64,000 nucleotides of DNA from Bubalus kerabau (taxonomy: Eukaryota > Chordata > Mammalia > Artiodactyla > Bovidae), in NCBI RefSeq assembly GCF_029407905.1, contig NC_073626.1:83293482-83357481 (forward strand), in the 5' to 3' direction. This document shows positions 34,028 to 44,347 of the stretch, in pieces; position 1 is the first letter of the stretch; every line of letters begins with the position of its first letter. The position numbers were made by a program, and so were the translations under genes. The notes beneath the pieces were generated by a model, which had not been told where the DNA came from, did not search any database, and saw only the letters and a program-made list of their open reading frames with translations.

Positions 34028-34910
34028 ATATTTTCGCAGCTTTCTTGAGATATAATTGATGTACAATAAACTTTACATATTTAACTCTACAATTTGATAA
34101 GTTGTGACATTTGTACAAACCCAAGTAACCATCACAACAACTGAAATAATAAACATTACCATTAACCTCAAAGTTTCTTTTTGCCCTTTCATAATCCTTC
34201 CTTCATCACATCTTCTACCCATTCCCCAGGAAAATATTTATTTTCTTTCTATATTTGTTTCCAATTTCTACAGTTTTATATAAATTGAATAACATACTAT
34301 CCATTCTTTTTTGCCCACTCTGTTTCATTTCTCGCAATTATTTTGAGATTCATTAAATGGTTCGATGTACTAATAATTTGTTCCTTGCCCTTGTTAAATA
34401 TGAATATATCACTATTTGTTTATCCATTCATTGATTAATGGATATTTGGTTCTATTATAAATGAAGTTGCTACAAACACTCATATACAAATATTTTTGTG
34501 GTTGCATTTTTCATTTACTTAGAGTAAATAGCTAATAGTTGGGTGATACAGTATTCATGTGTAGCTTTTTTACAAATTGCAAACTGTTTTTCAGATTGCC
34601 TCATTTTACATTCTGCTGCTGCTGCTGCTAAGTCGCTTCAGTCGTGTCCGACTCTGTGCGACCCCATAGACGGCAGTCCACCAGGCTCCACTGTCCCTGG
34701 GATTCTCCAGGCAAGAACACTGGAGTGGGTTGCCATTTCCTTCTCCAATGCATGAAAGTGAAAGTGAAGTCGCTCAGTCGTGTCCGACTCTAGCGACCCC
34801 ATGGACTGCAGCCTACCAGGCTCCTCCTTCCACGGGATTTTCTAGGCAAAAGTACTGGAGTGGGGTGCCATTGCCTTCTCCGCATTTTACATTCTACCAG
34901 TTGCCAAATC
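34028..34910 (-). mobile_element. Old L1 3' UTR/ORF2 end, antisense, split by BOV-A2
   Basis: Antisense old L1: 'gagatataattgatgtacaa', 'gaagttgctacaaacactca' and 'cattttacattctaccagtt' blocks in the expected order. A BOV-A2 sits at 34615-34882. No coding frame survives. Confidence 0.75.
34615..34882 (-). mobile_element. BOV-A2 SINE nested in old L1
   Basis: Antisense dimer, close to consensus, flanked by a 13-bp perfect duplication cattttacattct at 34602-34614 and 34883-34895. Confidence 0.95.
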
Positions 34911-35488
34911 CTCTACTGCAGCCTCAGCTTTGGAATCACCTGAGCTTGTCATGGCAGTCCCACAGTTCGTAAGTCAAGATTCACACCATATAGGAATTAA
35001 GAGCCTCTTAGGAAGGAGAAACATCAAGGTCAGCTTCAGCCCAGCTAAAGGATCTACCATATTCACTTTATTATGACCATGCTTCAAGTTGGTACTAGGC
35101 AACTTTTGAGAGCTCCTTCTACCGGGGAACTGAAAGATAAACCTGGAATAGTGTAACCTGTCCTCAACATATCTAACATTCCTAGATGCTACCCTCAACA
35201 AACAATGGAAACATGGAGATGAAAATTCCAGATGTCTTTTTGCTCTCCTCTCTTTCTCTTCTTTCCTTTTACCAAATCACTCATAGGTGGAGAAATGAGC
35301 TATTTCATTACACTTGACCCTGTCCTTCTAACATACAAGATGCCTTAAGGCTCTGCTGTATAAGGGGAAACATTCTCCTTACGCCTAATCCAAATCCAAT
35401 TCTTTTAGGACTTCCATCAGAGACAACCACTATCATGAATTAAGTGTGTTTGTTTCCTAATAATGTTTTATACTTTAACATATACATG
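34911..35488. other. Unassigned sequence
   Basis: No recognised element. Confidence 0.3.
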
Positions 35489-35647
35489 GGCTTCCCTGGT
35501 GGCTCAGACAATAAAGAATCTGTCTGCAATGCAAGAAACCTGGGTTTGATCCCTGAATTGGGAAGATCCCCTGGAGAAGGGAATGGCAACCCACTCTAGT
35601 ATTTTTGCCTGGAGAATTCCATGGACAGAGAAGCCTGGTGGGCTACA
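35489..35647 (+). mobile_element. Bov-tA SINE, 3'-truncated
   Basis: Well preserved tRNA-like head ('gggcttccctggtggctcag', 'gggtttgatccctg') and most of the Bov-A body. It stops at 'gtgggctac' before the terminal Bov-A block. Confidence 0.9.
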
Positions 35648-36885
35648 TACATATACACATACATGAAAAATACATTAAACAGTTGTATGTGGGAATTTTT
35701 TTTAATTTTATTAAGATATATTTTGAATATACACAAAGTATATAGAAGTATATATGTCATTTTTGTTATTTAAATAATTACTAATAACTCATTAAAATAT
35801 TAAAATACTAATAAAATACTTATAAAATATAAGTATTTTATTAATATTTTATAACATGTTCTAAAGTAAATCACAATATCAATCCCTTTCCTGAAGAAAA
35901 GAACCTTAAGTTTTAACCTTTCTTTGAATCCCCACTTCTTATCCCAAACCATGTGACATATGCACGCATTTGTTATTATTTTTAGAATGCTTTAAGTTTT
36001 TTTTAACATGTTTTAAGATATTTTGCTCACCTCTGTTTGTAGAACACCACTCCTTCTGCCTGGGGTTATTTTTTGTATGTGTATACATTTAATCTTATCC
36101 ATGACAATCTGTGGGGAGATTAAAAGACAAACATTTCAGAAATGTATTCATTTTATTTATGCTTCTGAAAGACAATAGAAAACTCTGACCTATTGTTCCA
36201 AAAAATATAAATCATATTGGAATCTTCTTGATGTGAGGTGAAAAGGATAGTTCTGATAAAAAACTTTTTCACTACACATACATTTCAAATGTATTTTGGT
36301 TTTGACATTCAGTTAAATCTGAAATATTCACAATAAGTCTAATTAATGAATCAATATTATCTTAAAAAACTAACCACACATTCTTACTTCCCATACTTTT
36401 CTAAATGTTCCATGATTTTAACAAGCATAAAAGTTTACACTGAAATAGGTAATAAAATGTAGAGAATTCTTATCATGGAAATTAAAGGGCAAGAACAATA
36501 GCATAGGAAATTTACTTTCAATCCCACAGAAAAATTTGTCTTAAGACTCGTTTTAACTTGATCAGTGGGAATACATGAATCTGCCTAACACCCTATGTTA
36601 TAAATATTCTGAATGCTTAGCTTCTCTTAGCAGTGAAGGGAAATAATTCACAGCATGGTGCCTGGATAAACAGAAATGCCTTAGATCCTAGTGATTTACA
36701 TTATAGCTTCTTTTTCATTTAAAGGTGCTTCTAAGTTTAAAGGATACTGCCAATTTGTTTCCTTTCTAAGAGAAGTCTTATTTTAGTCTGTCTTAGTGGT
36801 GGGCTGTTTGGATTATTGTGTCTGTGTAAAATACCATAAAAATAGTTTGGACAAAGAAATCCAAGTTCAAAGATACTTTCCCTCA
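35648..36885. other. Unassigned AT-rich sequence with an inverted repeat
   Basis: Very AT-rich. Contains a perfect 15-bp inverted repeat with a 5-base loop at 35809-35843 (arms 35809-35823 and 35829-35843). No recognised mobile element or gene. Confidence 0.4.
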
Positions 36886-36944
36886 GCACTATGAAGATAC
36901 TATTCCATTGTCTTCTGATACACACTATTGCTGACATAAACTTT
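36886..36944 (-). mobile_element. Old L1 scrap, antisense
   Basis: 'cagcactatgaagatactat' and 'ccattgtcttctgatacaca' resemble the old-L1 antisense text also seen at 59240-59300. Very short. Confidence 0.45.
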
Positions 36945-38263
36945 TCCTTTGTTGGCAAAGCAATGTCTCTGCTTTTTAATATGCTGTCTAGGTTGGTCAT
37001 AACTTTCCTTCTAAGGAGTAAGTGTCTTTTAATTTCATGGCTGCAGTCACCATCTGCAGTGATTTTGGAGCCCCCAAAAATATAGTCAGCCACTGTTTCC
37101 ACTGTTTCCCCATCTATTTGCCATGAAGTGACGGGACCAGATGCCATGATCTTCGTTTTCTGAATGTTGAGCTTTAAGCCAACTTTTTCACTCTCCTCTT
37201 TCACTTTTGGAGAAGGTAATGGCAACCCACTCCAGTACTCTTGCTTGGAAAATCCCATGGGCAGAGGAGCCTGGAAGGCTGCAGTCCATGGGGTCGTGAA
37301 GAGTCGGACACGACTGAGCGACTTCACTTTCACTTTTCACTTTCATGCATTGGAAAAGGAAATGGCAACCCACTCCAGTGTTCTTGCCTGGAGAATCCCA
37401 GGGATGGGGGAGCCTGGTGGGCTGCCGTCTATGGGGTCACACAGATTCGGACACAACTGAAGCGATTTAGCAGCAGCAGCAGCAGATTTCACTTTCATTA
37501 GGAGGCTCTTTAGTTCTTCTTCACCTTCTGCCATAAGGGTGGTGTCATCTGCATATCTGAGGTTATTGATATTTCTCCCAGCAATCTTGATTCCAGCTTG
37601 TGCTTCTTCCAGCCCAGCATTTCTCATGATGTACTCTGCATATAAGTTAAATAAGCAGGGTGACAATAAATAGCCTTGACACACTCCTTTCCCTATTTGG
37701 AACCAGTCTGTTGTTCCATGTCCAGTTTTAACTGTTGCTTCCTTACCTGCATACAGGTTTCTCAAAGGCAGGTCAGGTGGTCTGGTATTCCCATCTCTTG
37801 AAGAACTTTCCAGTTTGTTATGATCCACACAAAGGCTTTGGCATAGTCAATAAAGCAGAAATAGATGCTTTTCTGGAACGCTCTTGCTTTTTTGATGATC
37901 CAGCAGATGTTGGCAATTTGATCTCTGGTTCCTCTGCCTTTTCTAAATCCAGCTTGAACGTCTGGAAGTTCACAGTTCACATACTGTTGAAGCCTGACTT
38001 AGAGAATTTTCAGCATTACTTTACTAGTGTGTGAGATGAGTGCAATTGTACAGTAGTTTGAGCATTCTTTGGTCTTGCCTTTCTTTGGGTTTGGAATGAA
38101 AACTGACCTTTTCCAGTCCTGTGGCCACTGCTGAGTTTTCCAACTTTGCTGGCATATTGAGTGCAGCACTTTCATAGCATCATCTTTTTAGGTTTTGAAA
38201 TACCACAGCAGGAATTCCAACACTTCCACTAACTTTCTTCATAGTGATGCTTCCTAAGGCCCA
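36945..38263 (-). mobile_element. BovB (RTE) LINE, antisense, lacking its 3' end
   Basis: Antisense BovB from the block encoding CFANKE-like sequence up to the block encoding WALGSIT at 38263. The usual 3' terminal ~450 bases are absent on the left, so this copy was shortened after insertion or by recombination. YADD is intact at about 37547-37558. A BOV-A2 interrupts it at 37208-37486. On its right it abuts a GC-richer stretch and BovB 5' UTR in the opposite orientation. Confidence 0.9.
37208..37486 (+). mobile_element. BOV-A2 SINE nested in BovB
   Basis: Sense BOV-A2 dimer ('ggagaaggtaatggcaaccc' to a (CAG)n tail). A 9-bp duplication tttcacttt at 37199-37207 and 37487-37495 rejoins the BovB sequence exactly. 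Confidence 0.94.
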
Positions 38264-38520
38264 AGACAGAGAACCGGGAAGGGGAGAGATGCACAGAGAG
38301 AACAGAGGGTCCCCTGCAGTCTTCAGCATGGGAAGGTGGGACACCTCCCCCTCACCCCCCTCCTCAGCCTGGGAGGGAAGGTTCCCAGAGCTCAGTTTGC
38401 TGGGACTGGGCCTGCACACACTGGCCTGGGTAGAGAATGTCTTTAATTCATGAGGCAGAGGGCAGAGTCCAGAGGTCTCTTTGAGGCAGACTGAGCTCCA
38501 GAATCAGTGCTACTTTAGCA
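38264..38520. other. GC-rich stretch of unknown origin
   Basis: About 260 bases clearly richer in G and C than the rest of the window (for example 38331-38370), lying between inverted BovB sequence and recognisable BovB 5' UTR. It may be the outermost BovB 5' UTR or captured foreign DNA. An apparent minus-strand open frame here (38180-38419) is a chance fusion with BovB RT. Confidence 0.4.
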
Positions 38521-39267
38521 CAGCACTGGAGTGGCAGCTGCGCAGCACCTGAGCGACTTTGAGGAGATACCCCACTTTCAAGAGCAAAGGAGAAGCCTCA
38601 GCAAGATGGTAGGAGGGGTGAATTTGCGTTTAGAATCAAACCCCATTCCTGCCAGAGATGCTCAGAGGGCTCAAACAAACCTTGTATGCACCAGGACCCA
38701 GAGACCCCACAGAGACTGAGACAGAAGTGTGGTTAAGCATCTCCTGTGGAGGTACGGGTCAGCAGTAGACTGCCATAGGGGCAGGGGCTCTGGGTGGCAG
38801 CCCCACCATAGGGCTGCCAGAACTTACACAGGACTGGGAAATAGGCTCTTGGAGGGCACAAGCAGAACCTTGTGCACACCAGGAGAAAGGAGCAGTGACC
38901 CCACAAGAGACTGACCCAGACTTGCCCAGGACTGTCCAGGAGTCTCCAGCAGAGGCATGGGTTGGTGGTGGCCTGCTGCAGAGTTGGGGGCCTGAGTGTA
39001 GCAGTCCATGCATGGGACCTTTTGAAGGAGGTCGCCATTATCTTCATTACCTCCATCATAGTTTAGCCCCAGGTAAATAACAGGGAGGGAACACAGCTCC
39101 ACCCATCAACAGAAAACTGGATTAAAGATTTACTGAGCATGGCCCCGCCCATCAGAACAAGACCCAGTTCCCCCCTCAGTCAGTCTCTCCCATCAGGAAG
39201 CTTCCATAAGCCTCTTATCCTTCTCCATCAGAGGGCAGACAGACTGAAAACCATGATCACAGAAACC
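38521..39267 (+). mobile_element. BovB 5' UTR, sense orientation
   Basis: GC-rich, low in stops, and recognised as BovB 5' UTR from 'gagcgactttgaggagatac' through 'cattatcttcattacctcca' and 'aagattta'-'ctgagcatggccccgcccat' to 'agactgaaaaccatgatcac'. It includes an internal near-duplication: 'caaaccttgtatgcaccagg' at about 38676 and 'cagaaccttgtgcacaccag' at about 38863. It stops where an ancient L2 begins, and no EN or RT follows directly. It is therefore separate from the sense BovB at 39588. Confidence 0.75.
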
Positions 39268-39587
39268 AAGTACTTTAGTTCTTACACAAATCCACACTGA
39301 TGTCCCAGTAAGTCCTCTTGACTCTACCTTCAAACTATATCTAAAAGGCGATTTCCTTCACCTTTCTATCTGCTACTCTATGACACCACTATATTTGACC
39401 CAGATTACTAAAATAGTCTTCAAATTGACATCTTTGCTTCACTTTAGTCTTCAAATTGACCTTGTTTCACTTGACTTCTTTACAACTTTCAAGACAATTA
39501 TTTAAAAATATGTCACATCACATCGTTTCTCTGTTTAGAGTCCTCCAATGGTTTCCCATCTAATTCAGATAGAAAACAAGTGATTTA
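39268..39587 (+). mobile_element. Ancient L2 LINE, left part
   Basis: Old mammalian L2 3' region: 'tgactctaccttcaaactat' and 'agagtcctccaatggtttcc' style blocks. The element continues after the BovB at 41557-42045. Confidence 0.7.
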
Positions 39588-41433
39588 CAAAGGAAAGATA
39601 TAAACATCTGAATGCAGAGTTCCAGAGAATAGCAAGAAGAGATAAGAAAGCCTTCTTCAGCGATCAATGCAAAGAAATAGAGGAAAACAACAGAATGGGA
39701 AAGACTAGAAATCTCTTCAAGAAAATCAGAGATACCAAAGGAACATTTCATGAAAAGATGAGCTCGATAAAGGACAGAAATGGTATGGACCTAACAGAAG
39801 CAGAAGATATTAAGAAGAGATGGCAAAAATACACAGAAGAACTGTACAAAAAAGATCTTCACGACCCAGATAATCACGATGGTGTGATCACTGACCTAGA
39901 GCCAAACATCCTGGAATGTGAAGTTAAGTGGGCCTTAGAAAGCAGCACTACGAACAAAGCTAGTGGAGGTGATGGAATTCCAGTTGAGCTATTCCAAATC
40001 CTGAAAGATGATGCTGTGAAAGTGCTGCACTCAATATGCCAGCAAATTTGGAAAACTCAGCAGTGGCCACAGGACTGGAAAAAGTCCGTTTTCATTCCAA
40101 TCCCAAAGAAAGGCAATGCCAAAGAATGCTCAAACTACCGCACAATTGCACTCATCTCACATGCTAGTAAAGTAATGCTCAAAATTCTCCAAGCCAGGCT
40201 TCAGCAATATGTGAACCGTGAACTTCCTGATGTTCAAGCTGGTTTTAGAAAAAGCAGAGGAACCAGAGATCAAATGGCCAACATCCGCTGGATCATGGAA
40301 AAAGCAAGAGAGTTCCAGAGAAACATCTATTTCTGCTTTATTGACTATGCCAAAGCTTTTGACTGTGTGGATCACAATAAAATGTGGAAAATTCTTCAAG
40401 AGATGGGAATACCAGACCACCTGACCTGCCTCTTGAGAAACCTATATGCAGGTCAGGAAGCAACAGTTAGAACTGGACATGGAACAACAGACTGGTTCCA
40501 AATAGGAAAAGGAGTTCGTCAAGGCTCTATATTGTCACCCTGTTTATTTAACTTCTATGCAGAGTACATCATGAGAAACGCTGGACTGGAAGAAACACAA
40601 GCTGGAATCAAGATTTCTGGAAGAAATCTCAATAACCTCAGATATGCAGATGACACAACCCTTATGGCAGAAAGTGAAGAGACGCTAAAAAGCCTCTTGA
40701 TGAAAGTGAAAGTGGAGAGTGAAAAAGTTGGCTTAAAGCTCAACATGCAGAAAATGAAGATCATGGCATCCGGTCCCACCACTTCATGGCAAATAGATGG
40801 GGAAACAGTGGAAACAGTGTCAGACTTTATTTTTCTGGGCTCCAAAATCACTACAGATTGTGACTGCAGCCATGAAATTAAAAGACGCTTACTCCTTGGA
40901 AGAAAAGTTATGACCAACCTAGATAACATATTCAAAAGCAGAGACATTACTTTCCCGACAAAGATCCGTCTAGTCAAGGCTATGGTTTTTCCTGTGGTCA
41001 TGATGGATGTGAGAGTTGGACTGTGAAGAAGGCTGAGCGCCGAAGAATTGATGCTTTTGAACTGTGGTGTTGGAGAAGACTCTTGAGAGTCCCTTGGACT
41101 GCGAGGAGATCCAACCAGTCCATTCTGAAGGAGATCAGCCCTGGGATTTCTTTGGAAGGAATGATGCTATAGCTGAAACTCCAGTACTTTGGCCACCTGA
41201 TGTGAAGAGTTGACTCATTGGAAAAGACTCTGATGCTGGGAGGGATTGGGGGCAGGAGGAGAAGGGGACGACAGAGGATGAGATGACTGGATGGCATCGC
41301 TGACTCGATGGACGTGAGTCTGAGTGAACTCCAGGAGTTGGTGATGGACAGGGAGGCCTGGCATGCTGTGATTCATGGGGTCGCAAAGAGTCGGACACAA
41401 TTGAGCGACTGATCTGATCTGATCTGACACTTA
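39588..41433 (+). mobile_element. BovB (RTE) LINE, sense, well preserved RT
   Basis: Sense BovB starting just upstream of the RT domain and running to the 3' end, where the terminal repeat is GATCT-type (ctgatctgatctgatctga, 41415-41433) instead of GAACT. Inserted in an L2. Endonuclease region absent through 5' truncation. Confidence 0.94.
39589..41026 (+). pseudogene. BovB reverse transcriptase, long open frame ending in frameshift
   Basis: About 478 codons read without a stop, the longest coding stretch in the window; the first ATG is at 39695. The order is: linker (KKAFFSDQCKEIEENN), N-terminal RT region with KASGGDGIPVELF, fingers/palm with FIPIPKKGNAKECSNYRTIAL, FIDYAKAFDCVDHN, GKGVRQGSILSPCLF, the catalytic YADD at 40643-40654, then KVGLKLNMQKMKIMASG and LGRKVMTNLDN. 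A 2-base deletion at about 41003 (catgatgg where relatives have catgtatgg) shifts the frame and ends it at 41026. The MYGCESW continuation lies in another frame. Without EN and with this frameshift it is not a functional element, but the RT core looks intact. Confidence 0.9.
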
Positions 41434-41436
41434 AAT

Positions 41437-41556
41437 GGCAGCCCACTCCAGTATTCTTGCCTGGAAAATCCCATGGACCGCGGAGCCTGGTAGGCTATGG
41501 TCCATGAGGTCACAAAGAGTCGGACATGACTGAGCGACTTCACTTTCACTTTCACC
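41437..41556 (+). mobile_element. Bov-A monomer SINE
   Basis: Single Bov-A unit ('ggcagcccactccagtattc' to 'gactgagcgacttcactttc'), like one half of BOV-A2. It lies at the junction between the BovB 3' end and the L2. Confidence 0.88.
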
Positions 41557-42045
41557 CTTATAATCTAGTATGCCATTATACTCTGAAATTGTCTCCTACT
41601 ATCTCCTCCTTGAAAATTTCTCTCATACCAATCTTTTGTTGTTTCTTAATGCACCAGTGAAGTTTTTCAGTGCAGGCCTTTGCCCTTCATTTTGCTTTTG
41701 GCTAGAAGGCTTCCTCCACCCTCAATATTCATATGGTTTATACCCTTTGTTTTTTGATATTTCCTCAAATGTCACTTTCTCAGTGAAGCCTTTTCATTGC
41801 AACCTCCTATTCTGGCACTTTAAAAGTGCCTTTTCCACACCTCTTTAGCACTTATCGCTGTCTAAAATACTGCATAGTTTTCTCTGGTTTAACTTCTCCT
41901 CTGTTAAACTGTAAACCACATAAGAGTTGGAGTTTTGGTTTGTTTTATTCATCTGTACCCCAACATCTACAATAGTGCTTGGCCAATAAATAAATAAAAC
42001 ACAAAATGCTCAATAAATATTTACTGTGTTAAGGTACTATTTTCA
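41557..42045 (+). mobile_element. Ancient L2 LINE, right part (3' end)
   Basis: Contains the L2 blocks 'tcaaatgtcactttctcagt', 'gcacttatcgctgtctaaaa' and the terminal 'gctcaataaatatttact'. Continues the L2 begun at 39268. No coding capacity. Confidence 0.8.
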
Positions 42046-42125
42046 GAAGATTTCCTTTTGCAGATGAAAAATTTCTGGAACTAGATGCTGGTAATGACTA
42101 ATCAAATATTTTGAATATATTTAAT

Positions 42126-42330
42126 GGGGCTTCCCAGGTGGCTCAGAAGTAAAGAATCTTCCTGCCAATGCGAGAGATGAGGATTCAATCCCTGGGTCAA
42201 GAAGATCTCCCAGAGAAGGAAATGGCAACCCACTCCAGTGTTCTTGCCTGAGAAATCCCATGGACAGAGGAGCCTCGTGGGTTATAGTCCATGGGGTCAC
42301 AAAAAAGTCAGACATGAGTTAGCAACTAAA
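42126..42330 (+). mobile_element. Bov-tA SINE
   Basis: Sense, tRNA-like head 'gggcttcccaggtggctcag' plus Bov-A body, A-rich tail. Confidence 0.92.
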
Positions 42331-42344
42331 AAACAAAAATGCTA

Positions 42345-42425
42345 TTGTATTATATACTACAAAATTGTTAAAGCAGTAAATTTTATGTATATTTTACCAC
42401 AATAAACAAAATGTATATTGCAAAG
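42345..42425 (+). mobile_element. L1 3'-end scrap
   Basis: 'gtaaattttatgtatatttt' followed by 'accacaataaac' matches the terminal block of mammalian L1 3' UTRs. Short and diverged. Confidence 0.5.
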
Positions 42426-42489
42426 AAGCCATGACTATTATACATATATAAAATAATCATATTTCAACAATTTTATTCAACTCATTGAT

Positions 42490-43107
42490 TCAGTTCAGTT
42501 CAGCCACTCAGTTGTGTCCGACTCTTTGCGACCCCATGAATCGCAGCACACAAGGCCTCCCTGTCCATCACCATCTCCTGGAGTTCACTCAAACTCAAAT
42601 CCATCGAGTTGGTGATGCCATCCGGCCATCTCATCCTCTGTCATCCCCTTTTCCTCCTGCCCCCAATCCCTCCCAGCATCAGAGACTTTTCCAATGAGTC
42701 AGTTCTTCGCATGAGGTAGCCAAAGTTCTGGAGTTTCAGCTTTAGGATCATTCCTTCCAAAGAACACCCAGGACTGGTCTCCTTTAGGATGGACTGGTTG
42801 GATCTCCTTGCAGTCCAAGGGACTCTCAAGAGTCTTCTCCAACACCACAGTTCAAAAGCATCAATTCTTTGGCGCTCAGCCTTCTTCACAGTCCAACTCT
42901 CACATCCATCATGACCACTGGAAAAACCATAGCCTTGACTAGACAGACCTTTGCTGGCAAAGTAATGTCTCTGCTTTTGAATATGCTATCTAGGTTGGTC
43001 ATAACTTTCCTTCGAAGGAGTAAGCATCTTTTAATTTCATGGCTGCAGTCACCATCTGCAGTGATTTTGGAGCCCAAAAAAATAAAGTCTGACACTGTTT
43101 CCACTGT
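42490..43107 (-). mobile_element. BovB (RTE) LINE, antisense 3' segment of an inverted insertion
   Basis: The 3' ~620 bases of BovB in antisense, with GAACT-type repeats at 42490-42505. Its internal end reads 'acagtggaaacagtgtc' (sense strand) at 43107. It carries the same 2-base deletion ('catgatgg' form) near 42905-42912 as the BovB at 39588. Directly joined to sense BovB sequence at 43107/43108. Confidence 0.93.
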
Positions 43108-43500
43108 ACCAGACCACCTGACCTGCCTCTTGAGAAACCTATATGCAGGTCAGTAAGCAACAATTAGAACTGGACATGGAACAACAGACTGGGTCCAAAT
43201 AGGAAAATGAGTATGTCAAGGCTGTATATTGTCACTCTGCTTATTTAACTTATATGCAGAGTACATCATGAGAAACGCTGGGCTGGATGAAGCACAAGCT
43301 GAAATCAAGATTGCCAGGAGAAATATCAATAACCTCAGATATGCAGATGACACCACCCTTATGGCAGAAAGTGAAGAGGAACTAAAGTGCCTCTTGATGA
43401 AAGTGAAAGAGGAGAGTGAAAAAGTTGGCTTAAAGCTCAACATTCAGAAAACAAAGATCATGGCATCTGGTCCCATCACTACATGGGAAATAGATGGGGA
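43107..43500 (+). mobile_element. BovB, inverted 5' segment of the same insertion
   Basis: Sense BovB RT sequence from 'taccagaccacctgacctgc' to '...atagatgggga'. It contains YADD (about 43340-43351) and ends one base before the point where the antisense segment begins in the intact element. The two pieces are consecutive parts of one BovB, one of them flipped, as expected for twin priming. Confidence 0.9.
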
Positions 43501-43504
43501 TTAG

Positions 43505-44227
43505 TAAGAGAAAATAAATTGAAAAAGTTATAACTCAAGAAGTTACAATAGTTCAAAAAGCACTTCAGTTTATTTACATATATGCATTCACAAACATACA
43601 TATACACAGACATAGATACAATCAATAAATGTTAAAATAAGGTTTTTAGATGGGATGCAAAATTACTTAATACCCAACAGAATCCAAAATTCATAACCTA
43701 TTAGGTTTTATGTTTCATTAATTGGAATTTATTTGCATTGCTGTAAAAAGAAAATCTACAAATTATCCTTTCTTCTATAGAGCTGAATATTATCCAAACT
43801 GCAAGGGTATTGACAATAACCCAGGATCCTTTTGGAGTTCACACTCTTTAAAACATTTGTATTAAATGCATTTTACCTAAAAAAAACCTAAGGAAGGATG
43901 ATCAACTCTTCTGATTTTACATTTCTCCCATGTTAACCAGGGAAGATTATGTATCTCATCAGATTTGAAGATAGTTTTGAGCTAATTTAGAAATATGGAG
44001 CGTACCAATCAACCTAAATTGTTCTAGCATCCTCCTTTCTGCAAAACACGAATTTATGATTTTCCAAGAGTTCTCTAGGTAATTTCAAAAATAATTTTAG
44101 TTGTGAAAAATACTAGGAAATTTTTATTTTATTTGTTTTAATTTAGGGTTGAAACTCAAAACTCAAGAATGAGGAGTTTTCAAAGAAGATTTATAACTGG
44201 GTTATACTGGATTATGACTGACAGGGA
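43505..44227. other. Unassigned sequence
   Basis: No recognised element. Includes a short run of AC/AT repeats near 43580-43610. Confidence 0.3.
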
Positions 44228-44230
44228 AAC

Positions 44231-44347
44231 ACTGCTGCTGCTGCTGCTGCTGCTAAGTTGCTTCAGTCGTGTCCGACTCTGTGCGACCCCATAGACAGCA
44301 GCCCACCAGGCTCCCCTGTCCCTGGGACTCTCCAGGCAAGAACACTG
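44231..44347 (-). mobile_element. BOV-A2 SINE, truncated to one monomer
   Basis: (CTG)7 followed by one antisense Bov-A unit. It stops at 'caagaacactg', within the first monomer. Confidence 0.9.

Noticed and set aside
38180..38419. A 79-codon minus-strand frame joining GC-rich sequence to BovB RT
   Set aside because: It spans an insertion breakpoint. The C-terminal part is BovB and the rest is not a known protein, so it is a chance fusion.
38729..39102. Overlapping open frames on both strands in GC-rich DNA
   Set aside because: The DNA is BovB 5' UTR. Long frames on both strands follow from its GC content.
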